Of a stretch of DNA of 26,864 bases, positions 7,714 through 15,690 are shown piece by piece (within the stretch, counting starts at the first letter, position 1; every line of letters begins with the position of its first letter). The notes beneath the pieces were generated by a model. That model made no database searches. It saw nothing but the letters and a program-made list of their open reading frames with translations, and was not told where the DNA came from. Source of the stretch: Acinetobacter lwoffii (GTDB taxonomy: Bacteria > Pseudomonadota > Gammaproteobacteria > Pseudomonadales > Moraxellaceae); contig NZ_DCLL01000051.1 in NCBI RefSeq assembly GCF_002321025.1, positions 1-26,864 on the forward strand, given 5' to 3'. Made by a program: the position numbers and the translations under genes.

Positions 7714-8427
7714 ATGATATATGGAAACTTTAATGATTTTGTTTCATGGTTGAATGATAATCAAGGAGTGGTAAGCCTAGCTATTTTTATTTTGACATTG
7801 TTATTAGGTTGGGTTTCAGGAATCTTTAGTGCTTTGAGAAAAAGACCAAAATTCAAAATAGGGACTATAGATGGGCCAACTTTCTGTTGTACTTATAATA
7901 CTGGAAATACATTTAATGGCCATGATGCACATATAACAGCATTTGCAATATATTTAAAGATTGCAAACATTGGTTCAGCATCTTCAAGTATTGAAAAAAT
8001 ACAGATAGGCTATCATTGGGATATAGAACCGATTAGTTTGAATTGGCTTAAGTATAGACTTGGTTGGTTTTGGCTAAAGAATGAAATAGTAATGCTTGAA
8101 GATTTTAGAGTGGAAATTGGTGATCATTTAAAAGTTTATCCATTTTTAACTCAAAAAAACTATTTATCGCCAATACAAGTGGATAAATTTCTTGAAGTGG
8201 GTAAGTCGAACAGTGGCATTGTATATTTTGAACAGCCAGAGAGTTAGGGAGCATGCTTTCCTTTGTGTATTAAAGGAAAGGTATTAGTAAAGATTAAAGT
8301 TTATGATATTTTTGGAAAAGTACATTCTAAAAAAATTAATGTAGCGTTAGTAAATATGGAAGAGGCTAAGAAATTTAACCCATATTTTGGCGATACAAGT
8401 AAACATTTAAATAATATTTATAAATGA
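7714..8427 (+). pseudogene. membrane-anchored unknown protein, interrupted by in-frame TAG
   Basis: From ATG 7714 the frame encodes one N-terminal membrane helix (VVSLAIFILTLLLGWVSGIF) and a soluble domain of alternating beta-type segments. It meets TAG at 8245-8247 (codon 178), then continues in the same frame for 59 more codons to TGA 8427. The downstream part looks coding: basic, alternating hydrophobic residues (KGKVLVKIKVYDIFGKVHSK) and a closing EEAKKFNPYFGD. No other lesion is seen. A TGG-to-TAG change (Trp) would restore a 237-residue protein. A TTG at 7702 is an alternative start but lies in the terminator tail. The ribosome site is poor. The gene is more AT-rich than its neighbours, suggesting an accessory gene acquired between acnB and the 8943 hydrolase. 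Function is unknown. Confidence 0.6.
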
Positions 8428-8521
8428 TTTCACAATATAAATAAAATTTTTAAAATTAAGTTTTAGCAGTATGAATTTGTGTCTTATTATACCTATTGTT
8501 TTGTCTTAATGATTTTACTAG

Positions 8522-8743
8522 ATGCGCAAACAATCCCGCTTCCTCTGTATTGGTGGTTTCCTCAACGGAACGCAGGTCAAAGACCAAGGTGACAGCTTTA
8601 TCTGCGTCGAAAAAGGCAAAAATGTCACCTATACCAAAAGGGAAATATTCCATCCTGATTCATGGGATCACGACTACTACGTTTGTGAAACGACCACAGA
8701 CAAACAGGCACGAAACTGGGTCTATGACATTGAGTCAAAATAA
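8522..8743 (+). CDS. small orphan protein, 73 aa
   Basis: The 73-codon frame starts at ATG 8522 (stops lie directly upstream) and ends with TAA. The sequence starts MRKQSRFLCIGGFLNG and continues with a Lys-rich middle and HPDSWDHDYYV. That pattern resembles short accessory or prophage-type proteins seen in Acinetobacter, but I cannot name a family. There is no signal peptide or membrane helix. The ribosome site is weak. Another frame over the same DNA is slightly longer but has a less protein-like composition. The preceding AT-rich stretch, and the damaged gene before it, suggest this patch is accessory DNA. Confidence 0.5.
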   Translation: MRKQSRFLCIGGFLNGTQVKDQGDSFICVEKGKNVTYTKREIFHPDSWDHDYYVCETTTDKQARNWVYDIESK

Positions 8744-8820
8744 TATTTAATTCGATAAAGAAAGACATGGGTTGGTGTTATCGTCAGCCTATTTTTATAT
8801 ACGTTTTAAAATGTTCAGAC

Positions 8821-8846
8821 AATAAAAAGCCCCATGGTTAGGGGCT
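8821..8846 (-). terminator. terminator of the 8943-9806 hydrolase gene
   Basis: On the minus strand AGCCCC (8846-8841) pairs with GGGGCT (8833-8828) around a 7-base loop, followed by a T-rich tail. It lies about 95 bases past the stop. Confidence 0.6.
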
Positions 8847-8942
8847 AGTCGTATATAGGTCAAGCCCATATACTGTAAGAGGCTCATCTCAAACTGCGTG
8901 TATTAGAACACAGCAGCCCGCAAATAACCATCTAAATCTGAT

Positions 8943-9806
8943 TTAAACAGCCAATTGCTGTTCAATCACCGGCCATAAATTCTGATGCGACTTTTTAAAC
9001 ATCAGCATATGACCAATGGTTTTATAGGCATAACTTTTAGGTCTAAGTTCAATTATCTGGGTTTTTGCGTTTGGATATAAACGCAGTAAATCTTTCACGT
9101 TGGCTTCCGTGGCAATTTCATCATCCGATGACCAGATTGAGGTAATCGGGCAGGTGACTTGAGCATGATAATCATGGGATGGTGCAATATTTTTACCAAT
9201 CGCGTTGATTACATAACCCGGTTTACTACAGAACTGCGCCCATTCGCGAGCTACATCTTTCGGCAGGTTTTCACCCATACCAATCGCTTGAGTCGGGCCA
9301 TAACCTTTGGTGATTCGGGCCAGTGGGAAAATGACATTAAACATGACCGGCGCAAGCAATCTAGTTTTACCTTTAAGTCCTTTGATATGTCCGGTTGAGC
9401 AAGACACGGCTACGACTTTTGCGACTTTATGATGATTTGGTACGATCCCTAAAAGCTGACCACCGGCACTATGTCCAAGTAGTATCACTTTTTCTGCATT
9501 AGTACGCGTTGATAAAGCATCTATTGCGGCCGGTATATCCAGTTGACCCCATTGCACAATACTGGCTTTTGAATTTTTCAACGGGCCATGTAGTGAATCA
9601 CCAATCCCTCGAAAATCAAAGACCATAACGGCATAGCCTTGAGCTTGTAACCAGACACAAAACTGATGATAAAACTGTTTGGTAATGCCAGTTGCCGGAC
9701 ACACTAATACCGGAAGTTTTTCAGTTTCAGAAATAGCTGCATAAAAACGTGCACTTAAGCGATAGCCATCCTGACACTGGAGAGTCAATGTTTCAAATTC
9801 AGACAT
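8943..9806 (-). CDS. alpha/beta hydrolase family protein
   Basis: This 287-residue protein has a standard alpha/beta hydrolase layout. Features are an early CPATG loop near residue 36, the strand and turn MVFDFRGIGDS, and the nucleophile elbow GHSAGG with Ser 113. The acid is probably in SSDDE near residue 229, and the catalytic His in IGHMLMF near residue 266. It has no signal peptide, so it is cytoplasmic. The substrate is not readable; the family includes esterases, lipases and thioesterases. It is transcribed away from the 9925 membrane-protein gene, with about 118 bases of shared intergenic DNA between them. It is intact and normal in length. Confidence 0.85.
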   Translation of the reverse strand: MSEFETLTLQCQDGYRLSARFYAAISETEKLPVLVCPATGITKQFYHQFCVWLQAQGYAVMVFDFRGIGDSLHGPLKNSKASIVQWGQLDIPAAIDALSTRTNAEKVILLGHSAGGQLLGIVPNHHKVAKVVAVSCSTGHIKGLKGKTRLLAPVMFNVIFPLARITKGYGPTQAIGMGENLPKDVAREWAQFCSKPGYVINAIGKNIAPSHDYHAQVTCPITSIWSSDDEIATEANVKDLLRLYPNAKTQIIELRPKSYAYKTIGHMLMFKKSHQNLWPVIEQQLAV

Positions 9807-9924
9807 ACGTTACACTATGATTCTTATAATCCTGATGAAGCTTTTACTGTATAGATTTTTAGCAGGGTAGCTCGGGGAAAACATGACTTAAAAGTCAGTA
9901 AAATAATAGAGATGGAATAAACTT

Positions 9925-10383
9925 ATGCAGCTAATGGAACTTGAGCTGGCCGTTAAAATAGCCGTTATTTTTAGTGGAATATTGTTGTGGATCGGGATGT
10001 TGACCGGTGTCTGGAAATATTGGCAGATTCGTCAATCACCTCAGTCACGCGCACATTATTATGTCGATATTGCCCATCGTAGCAGTCTACTTTATGCGCC
10101 TTCAACCTTAATTCTAGCAGTGCTGGCCTATTGTTCAGTGTTATCGAGTGCAGTAAATCTGATTTGCGTATTGATCAATATTCTGTTTTTTAGTTTTTCT
10201 ATTGGGGCTTATGTGTTGCATGGTTTCCTGCAAGACACAACGAATCAGTTTAAACAGCCGCATCAATTGGGTAAGTTTCATTTGCCAGAAAGTTTGATGA
10301 CTTTAGCCATGCTGGGTTTAATTATCGCAGAATTGGGCGGGACAGGGATTTTGGTCTATGGAGCATTTGCGGGATTATTCTAA
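9925..10383 (+). CDS. small integral membrane protein, 152 aa
   Basis: The protein has four hydrophobic segments at residues about 10-30, 54-72, 76-100 and 124-148, separated by short polar loops (KYWQIRQSPQSRAHYYVDIAHR and a Gln-rich loop). The N-terminus starts MQLMELELAVK. GATGGAA lies 8 bases before ATG 9925. No catalytic motif is seen and I do not recognise a named family. It is divergent from the alpha/beta hydrolase at 8943 and convergent with the 72-residue membrane protein at 10497; a 33-base inverted repeat separates those two. It is probably an inner-membrane protein of unknown role. Confidence 0.7.
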   Translation: MQLMELELAVKIAVIFSGILLWIGMLTGVWKYWQIRQSPQSRAHYYVDIAHRSSLLYAPSTLILAVLAYCSVLSSAVNLICVLINILFFSFSIGAYVLHGFLQDTTNQFKQPHQLGKFHLPESLMTLAMLGLIIAELGGTGILVYGAFAGLF

Positions 10384-10446
10384 TCTTCTTTTTATAGTTA
10401 TTCTGAAAGGATGCTGGAATGTTTGAAAGTTAAAACACTTTTTTCA

Positions 10447-10479
10447 CCAGATGGATGACTGGCCAAATCATCCATCTGG
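10447..10479. repeat. perfect inverted repeat between convergent genes
   Basis: CCAGATGGATGA (10447-10458) and TCATCCATCTGG (10468-10479) are exact reverse complements with a 9-base loop. Neither strand has a clean T tract behind the stem. It may still act as a two-sided transcript end for the genes on either side. Confidence 0.6.
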
Positions 10480-10496
10480 GCTAATTTAAAATTTGT

Positions 10497-10715
10497 TTAT
10501 CGGTATTTCTGGTCTATGGCAGCCCATAGGAAAAACGCAGCTGAGACAATCAGTGCATAGCCAAAGTATTCAAGTTTTAAATTACCTTGAATTAAGCAAT
10601 GGACGGTTAAAGTCAGCATGAGTGCAAAAGTGGTGCATATAAATGTCACCAGATTGGTGTTGTTGGCTTTAAGAGCGTCAATGAAGACTTGCTTGTTGAA
10701 ATGTAATGATAACAT
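10497..10715 (-). CDS. small membrane protein, 72 aa
   Basis: Two hydrophobic helices (LVTFICTTFALMLTLTVHCL and FGYALIVSAAFFLWAAI) follow a short amphipathic N-terminus. The frame has several ATG choices close together. I chose ATG 10715 (MLSLHFNKQVF) because GGAGG sits the right distance upstream; the ATG at 10730 would place the ribosome site inside the gene. No family is recognised. The size and two-helix layout suit a small inner-membrane accessory protein. It is convergent with the 9925 gene. Confidence 0.6.
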   Translation of the reverse strand: MLSLHFNKQVFIDALKANNTNLVTFICTTFALMLTLTVHCLIQGNLKLEYFGYALIVSAAFFLWAAIDQKYR

Positions 10716-11301
10716 CTCCATCCCTCCCATTTATTTATGTTATTGAAGATTAAAGCAGATTTAATCAGTCAGAATTGAATATATAGTTGTACTGTTTAAT
10801 TTGGACCTTTGCAACTGCTGTGGCAGGCTTTTACAGTCAAAATGGTCATCTTTAGTCGTATAACTACATAATTACTTGATTAGGCAAGAATTATATTTTC
10901 AGATTTCACCTCCAGCTAATTTTGGAAATAAGATGTAGTCATCATTTGATCAATGCGACCAGATAGAAAATGCAAATTCTACGCCAAAGATATGTAGTGT
11001 TAATCAATACTTTGTAAGCTTGCGTATGACTCGGAGGGGGACTTGGTTTAAGTTGGCAACAATAAGTATCTAAAATCAGGAAATTAAAGTTTTGTTTATA
11101 TTTATATAAAAAATAAAATAATTAAAGTGCAATTCTATACATCATATTTTATAGAAAATCTTAGTATCAAGATTTACAGCGTTGATTTGATGTCATTATT
11201 AAGAAACAATAAATGTCCGTTTGGGTAAAACCTGACAATTATTGATCACGCTCAAACCGGATTTTGGGTAAAAATACGATTTTTCAGACATCCTAGAAAT
11301 T
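10716..11301. other. 586-base gene-free stretch
   Basis: I see no credible gene, RNA structure or repeat here. Short frames on both strands are broken by stops within about 35 codons. The DNA is AT-rich, particularly 11090-11160. It should contain the promoter of the 10497 gene and the 3' end of brnQ. It could hold eroded coding sequence, but none was recognisable. Confidence 0.4.
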
Positions 11302-12588
11302 TTAGTTTCTAATACGGTCAATCACAGCTGTAATCAGCAATACAATCATGGACGGGATAAACCAGGCCAGATTCTGATCTGATAGAGGTAAATTTTGCAG
11401 TAATGCAGGCAATTCAAAACCAGCGACTTTTAATCCATCAAAAATACCAAAGATAAAGGCTACCAGGGTCACTGGTGCAATCACATGAGATGGTTTCTTG
11501 AAGAAGTTTGCACAGAAGCTCAGCATAATGACGCTAATGGCAGGCGGATAAATCGCACTTAAGACTGGAACCGAAACAGCGATCAGTTTGGTTAAACCCA
11601 GATTTGAAATCACCAGTGAGAAGCCCACCAGAATAAATACAAAGATCTTGTACGGAATTTTGGTCAAGCTGGAAAAATACTCAGCGCAGGCACAGGTCAG
11701 ACCAATTGCAGTCACCATACAGGCAATAAAAATCATGCCGGACAGGAAGTAAGCACCCATATCGCCAAAAGCATGTTGTACATATGCATGCAGGATAATG
11801 GCACCATTGGCTGCATTTGGTGCAATCTCATGGCTACCTAGCCCAAGTTTAAACAGACTTAAATACACCAGAGTTAAACCAATACCAGAAATAATGCCGG
11901 CATTCACTGCATATTTGGTAATCAGTTTTTTATCGGTTACACCACGTGAAGTAATGGCTTTGACAATCACAATACCGAAAACTAAAGCGCCCAAAGTATC
12001 CATGGTTAAATAACCATTTACGAAGCCTTCAGTCACTGGACTGGTAACGTAATTATCGATCGCTGCAGGCGGATTGCTGGCAGGAATCATCACGGCTGCT
12101 ACACCCAAAATGATCAAAGAAATAATTTTAAGTGGCGACAGGAAATAGCCGACGGTATCCAGAATCTTATTGGGATATAAGGACACGATGGTCACCACAG
12201 CAAAATAGATGATGCTGTAAATGAGCAGACTGCCAGATTCATTGCCAAAGTAAGATGAAAAACCGATTTCATAAGAAACGGTTGCGGTACGTGGCGTCGC
12301 AAATAAAGGGCCAACAGCTAAGTAACAGATTACAGTCAGCAAAATACTGGCTGCTTTGCCCAGAGGCGAGCTTAGTGCCTGAATGGAGCCTTCAACGCGA
12401 GACAACGCAATAATGGTAATCACGGGTAAGCCGACTGCTGTAATAAGGAAACCTAAAGCAGCGAGCCATACGTGTTCACCGGCTTGTTGAGCCACAATCG
12501 GTGGGAAGATAATGTTGCCCGCACCAATAAACAGTGCAAAGGTCATAAAACCTAGGGCGACAATATCCCGGGTACGCAGACTTGTCAT
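11302..12588 (-). CDS. brnQ: branched-chain amino acid transporter, BrnQ/LIVCS family
   Basis: This 428-residue inner-membrane protein imports leucine, isoleucine and valine with sodium or protons. The start RTRDIVALGFMTFALFIGAG followed by NIIFPP, then GEHVWLAALGFLITAVGLP, is a near match to enteric BrnQ. About twelve hydrophobic helices cover the whole length, as in the family (about 430-440 aa). The ATG at 12588 gives the conserved N-terminus; no good ribosome site is seen before it. It is a single gene on the minus strand, divergent from map. No T-box or clear attenuator was seen upstream. Confidence 0.94.
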   Translation of the reverse strand: MTSLRTRDIVALGFMTFALFIGAGNIIFPPIVAQQAGEHVWLAALGFLITAVGLPVITIIALSRVEGSIQALSSPLGKAASILLTVICYLAVGPLFATPRTATVSYEIGFSSYFGNESGSLLIYSIIYFAVVTIVSLYPNKILDTVGYFLSPLKIISLIILGVAAVMIPASNPPAAIDNYVTSPVTEGFVNGYLTMDTLGALVFGIVIVKAITSRGVTDKKLITKYAVNAGIISGIGLTLVYLSLFKLGLGSHEIAPNAANGAIILHAYVQHAFGDMGAYFLSGMIFIACMVTAIGLTCACAEYFSSLTKIPYKIFVFILVGFSLVISNLGLTKLIAVSVPVLSAIYPPAISVIMLSFCANFFKKPSHVIAPVTLVAFIFGIFDGLKVAGFELPALLQNLPLSDQNLAWFIPSMIVLLITAVIDRIRN

Positions 12589-12938
12589 AAAGGGAGATCA
12601 ATAGAACAAAAGAAAGCGATTTTAGTGTATATGTCCAATTTTTTGGAGTTTATTTTAAGGCTGGAAGCCTTGATTCTAGTGAGTTTGCGAATCATATAAC
12701 CAGTCATTCAAATCTTGGTAGAAATATATGTTTGATAAATCGCTGAAAAATATATTTTTCCTTATAAGCTCAATAAATATCTGCACTTGCTATCAAAATA
12801 TGTCAGTTATTGTTTGTACAAATAAGCAGCAGTGAAAAGTCCTATTTCAAGGAAAATTACTGTACTGAAACTCAACAACTGCGACATATTTCGCAAAAAA
12901 GGGATTATAATTCAGGGATTCATAGTGAGGATAGGTAT
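12589..12938. other. intergenic region between divergent brnQ and map
   Basis: This region has no gene. An open frame runs into map from 12810, but its composition does not match any MetAP extension. It holds a perfect 16-base AT palindrome, GAAAAATATATTTTTC (12745-12760), and should carry the promoters of both flanking genes. Confidence 0.35.
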
Positions 12939-13733
12939 ATGCGCGCTCCAGCGATTAGTCTTAAAACTGAGCAAGATGTTGAAAAACTGCGGATATCTGG
13001 GCGTTTGGCTGCAGAAGTTTTAGCGATGATCGGGGAGCATGTCAAGCCAGGTGTCACGACTGAATATCTGGATGATCTCTGTCATGATTTTATTGTAAAT
13101 ACCTTAAAAGTGACGCCCGCCAATATTGGCTATTATGGCTATACCAAAACCACCTGTATTTCACCGAATGAAGTGGTTTGTCACGGCATTCCATCATCGA
13201 AAGTCGTTCTGCAGGATGGCGATATTATCAATATTGATGTTGCCATTATTAAAGACGGTTATTTTGGTGATACAAGCCGGATGTACTATGTTGGAACTCC
13301 TTCTCCAGAAGCCAAGCGACTGGTCAATACCACCTATGAAGCCATGGTGGCCGGGATTCATGCGGTGAAGCCGGGCGCGACTCTAGGTGATATTGGTTAT
13401 GCCATTCAAACGGTTGCACAGCGTGAAGGTTATTCTATTGTGCGCGAATATTGTGGTCATGGCATCGGCAAAGTCTATCATGAGCAGCCAAACATTCTGC
13501 ATTACGGCCAGCCGGGTCAGGGCATTAAACTGGTTCCGGGCATGGTGTTTACCATTGAGCCGATGGTGAATATGGGAAAAGCCCGCGTCAAAGAGCTGAA
13601 AGATGGCTGGACTGTGGTCACCACGGATAAATCCTGGTCTGCGCAATGGGAACATATGGTCTATGTGACTGAAACCGGGTTTGAAGTGTTGTCGCCTTGG
13701 CCTGAAGGCACAGGTGAGTATCCGGAGATTTAA
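12939..13733 (+). CDS. map: methionine aminopeptidase, type I
   Basis: This 264-residue cytoplasmic metalloenzyme removes the initiator methionine from new proteins. All metal ligands are visible: Asp 100 (NIDVAI), Asp 111 (FGDTSR), His 174 (GHGIG), Glu 207 (IEPM) and Glu 238 (WEHMVY). The substrate-side His 82 is in VVCHGIP. I chose ATG 12939, with GTGAGGAT upstream, because MRAPAISLKTEQDVEKLRISG is the typical N-terminus. An upstream ATG-like extension from 12810 adds 43 unrelated residues. The length equals the E. coli enzyme (264). Unlike in many bacteria, it is not next to rpsB here, so it may be one of two map copies in this genome. Confidence 0.96.
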   Translation: MRAPAISLKTEQDVEKLRISGRLAAEVLAMIGEHVKPGVTTEYLDDLCHDFIVNTLKVTPANIGYYGYTKTTCISPNEVVCHGIPSSKVVLQDGDIINIDVAIIKDGYFGDTSRMYYVGTPSPEAKRLVNTTYEAMVAGIHAVKPGATLGDIGYAIQTVAQREGYSIVREYCGHGIGKVYHEQPNILHYGQPGQGIKLVPGMVFTIEPMVNMGKARVKELKDGWTVVTTDKSWSAQWEHMVYVTETGFEVLSPWPEGTGEYPEI

Positions 13734-13798
13734 AATATTGATTGCATGATCTTTATTTAGATAATCCACTTACATAAATTACAACTCACTCGTGCTTG

Positions 13799-13826
13799 TT
13801 GACGAAAAAATACAAAACACTACATT
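13799..13826 (+). promoter_or_regulatory. candidate promoter for the 13833 sRNA
   Basis: TTGACG (13799-13804), 16 bases, TACATT (13821-13826). The -35 is five of six to consensus. It lies in DNA with no gene, pointing to the 13833-13955 structured stretch. Confidence 0.45.
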
Positions 13827-13832
13827 AAACAG

Positions 13833-13955
13833 TGGTCTAGGGTTTTATATCTGATTAAAATAAGAGTCAGATACATAGGTTACCTTTTTTTCGCTCACTA
13901 TGCTGTAGTGAAAGTTTCTCTAGCTCATTTTTCCCCAAGAATGAGCTATTTTTTT
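13833..13955 (+). ncRNA. candidate sRNA between convergent map and lysR-type gene
   Basis: After the promoter at 13799-13826, about 120 bases fold into three hairpins and end in a strong terminator. The hairpins are ATCTGA (13849-13854) with TCAGAT (13867-13872), TCACTA (13895-13900) with TAGTGA (13906-13911), and the terminator stem TAGCTCATT (13921-13929) with AATGAGCTA (13940-13948) plus seven T. There is no ORF. The terminator works only on the plus strand and is about 190 bases past map, too far to be the obvious map terminator. A read-through 3' UTR of map is the alternative. Confidence 0.45.
13921..13955 (+). terminator. intrinsic terminator of the sRNA candidate or map 3' UTR
   Basis: A 9-bp perfect stem (13921-13929 with 13940-13948) with a 10-base loop is followed by TTTTTTT. 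There is no T tract on the opposite strand. Confidence 0.82.
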
Positions 13956-13982
13956 GTCCAGTTTTCCTCAACAGCATATCAC

Positions 13983-14882
13983 TTAGCGCTGATTTAATTC
14001 AGCGACCAGATAGTCAATAAAGACCCGTACTGCGGGCAATAAGCCGCGACGTGAAGGATAAACCACATGGAAAATACCATGCGGCGCTTTCCAGTCAGGG
14101 AGTACCCGAACAAGTTCACCACTTGCCACGTAATGCTCGACCACGTTATCTGGTAACAAAGTAACGCCTGATCCTGACGCGGCCAATTGTGCCAGCATAT
14201 TTAAGTCAGAACCCATAACGGTTGGACTGACACGAATTTTTTTTTGTTCCTGCTGTTCATTTTGTAAGGTTAGAAACTGTTCGGTATGGTCTTCGGCCAT
14301 ACTCAGGATTTTATGTTCAGCCAGTTGCTCTGGGTTTTTTAGTTCACCAAATTCATTTAAATAACCCTGACTGGCGAATAAATGCTGCTCAATTTTTTCA
14401 AACTGGCGGATCACCAGATTTGGGTCATCATCCAGGCTGGAACGGACACGTAAGGCCAGATCAAAGCCTTCATTGATAATATCGACCCGTCGATTGGTGA
14501 TCATCATCTGGACTTTAATTTCGGGATATTTTTTCAGGAAATTTGGCAGAATTTTTGCCAGTTCATTCTGGGCAATAGAGACTGGCAGACTGACTTTAAT
14601 GGTTCCACGCGGTTCGGTACTCAGATGATCCACCAAATCATGCGCTGCCTGTGCAGCACTCAGCATCACCTGTGCATGCCGATAAATATTCATGCCGATA
14701 TCGGTCACGGCAAAATGACGCGAACTGCGCTGAATCAGACGTACACCCAGACGCTCTTCCAGATTAAACACCCGGCGGCTGAGTTTGGATTTGGGAATAT
14801 CGGTTGCGCGTTCGGCCGCACTAAAGCCGCCATGTTCCACTACCTGCGCGAAACAGTAAAAGTCATCCAGATCAGACAGCAT
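13983..14882 (-). CDS. LysR-family transcriptional regulator
   Basis: This 299-residue protein has an N-terminal winged helix-turn-helix (residues about 1-60, with GGFSAAERATDIPKSKLSRR and LEERLGVRLIQRSSR). A periplasmic-binding-like effector domain covers about 90-295. The sequence style (HFAVTDIGMNIYRHAQVML, GTIKVSLPVS) is that of the CrgA/DhcR-like group, which often regulates a neighbouring oxidoreductase or quinone response; the inducer here cannot be read. ATG 14882 has GGAA upstream. It follows the sirtuin by 84 bases on the same strand, so it could be co-transcribed or have its own promoter in that gap. Confidence 0.9.
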   Translation of the reverse strand: MLSDLDDFYCFAQVVEHGGFSAAERATDIPKSKLSRRVFNLEERLGVRLIQRSSRHFAVTDIGMNIYRHAQVMLSAAQAAHDLVDHLSTEPRGTIKVSLPVSIAQNELAKILPNFLKKYPEIKVQMMITNRRVDIINEGFDLALRVRSSLDDDPNLVIRQFEKIEQHLFASQGYLNEFGELKNPEQLAEHKILSMAEDHTEQFLTLQNEQQEQKKIRVSPTVMGSDLNMLAQLAASGSGVTLLPDNVVEHYVASGELVRVLPDWKAPHGIFHVVYPSRRGLLPAVRVFIDYLVAELNQR

Positions 14883-14966
14883 GGTTTAATTCCATTCTTG
14901 CAACGATAAGCTGATTAAAAATTGATTGTTGCATACTGTCAATCAGAGAATGCAGCGCATAAAGAT

Positions 14967-15671
14967 TTAATTCCCGGATTTCAGTAAGCCTAGCAGTGTT
15001 TGCATGCCATCGGTCGCGTTTTGGGGGATTTTGTAAAACTGCCCAGGCAAATGCTGCTGCTCGGCTTTCGGGTCGATGTAATAGGCCGGACATTTCGCAG
15101 GAATCTCATGAATTAACCCGGCAACTGGATAAACTTGAAGGCTGGTGCCAATCACCACGAAAATATCGGCATCCTGTACACAGTCTTGAGCTTCTTCATA
15201 CGCGGGTACGGCTTCGCCAAACCAGACCACATGAGGACGCAGCGGATAGCCTGCCTTACAAAAGTGTTGATTTAAATCTAATTCAGAGCCTTCAATTGGA
15301 TAAAACTCGGTTGTGCTTTGTGCATCGGGGCCTGAGCTTTTGGCCAGGCGAATATTGCCATGTAAATGGATCACCTTGGAGCTGCCGGCACGTTCATGCA
15401 AGTCATCAATATTCTGTGTGATTACATGCACATCAAACTCATTTTCAAGATCCGCAATCACTTGGTGGGCAGCATTTGGCTGTGCTTCTAGAATATTTTT
15501 ACGGCGGGCGTTATAAAAGCGTTGTACCAGTTGCGGATTTTTAGCCCAAGCCTCAGGTGTAGCCACTTCTTCTATACGATACTGTTCCCAAAGTCCATCA
15601 CTGTCGCGAAAAGTATGAATGCCACTTTCGGCGCTCATGCCTGCACCGGAAAAGACCACCAGCTTTTTCAT
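14967..15671 (-). CDS. cobB: NAD-dependent protein deacylase, sirtuin (CobB-like, zinc-less)
   Basis: This 234-residue sirtuin uses NAD to remove acyl groups from lysines of cytoplasmic proteins. Seen are the NAD loop GAGMSAESGI with FRD, the QNIDDLHERAG motif, catalytic His 104 (HLHG), PHVVWFGE and IGTSLQVYP. Tyr 53 and Arg 56 (FYNARR) are the SIRT5-type Y-x-x-R pair that favours succinyl or malonyl groups. The four structural zinc cysteines of most sirtuins are missing: the segment after His 104 keeps only Cys 138. Such zinc-less sirtuins exist in other bacteria. AGGAG precedes ATG 15671. It is 19 bases behind the hydrolase stop, in one transcript with the hydrolase and PadR. Confidence 0.93.
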   Translation of the reverse strand: MKKLVVFSGAGMSAESGIHTFRDSDGLWEQYRIEEVATPEAWAKNPQLVQRFYNARRKNILEAQPNAAHQVIADLENEFDVHVITQNIDDLHERAGSSKVIHLHGNIRLAKSSGPDAQSTTEFYPIEGSELDLNQHFCKAGYPLRPHVVWFGEAVPAYEEAQDCVQDADIFVVIGTSLQVYPVAGLIHEIPAKCPAYYIDPKAEQQHLPGQFYKIPQNATDGMQTLLGLLKSGN

Positions 15672-15690
15672 TGTTCTATCTCCTGAATCT

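Noticed and set aside
8496..8750. 84-codon frame overlapping the 73-aa orphan
   Set aside because: Its low-complexity Ser/Thr/Lys composition reads like a shadow; the 8522 frame has a better protein-like sequence. The choice is not certain.
10716..11301. Possible eroded gene in the stretch before brnQ
   Set aside because: The best open stretch is about 35 codons (minus strand near 10950-11050) with no recognisable motif.
12810..12938. 43-residue N-terminal extension of the map reading frame
   Set aside because: It does not resemble any MetAP sequence, and a proper ribosome site precedes ATG 12939, which gives the family length.
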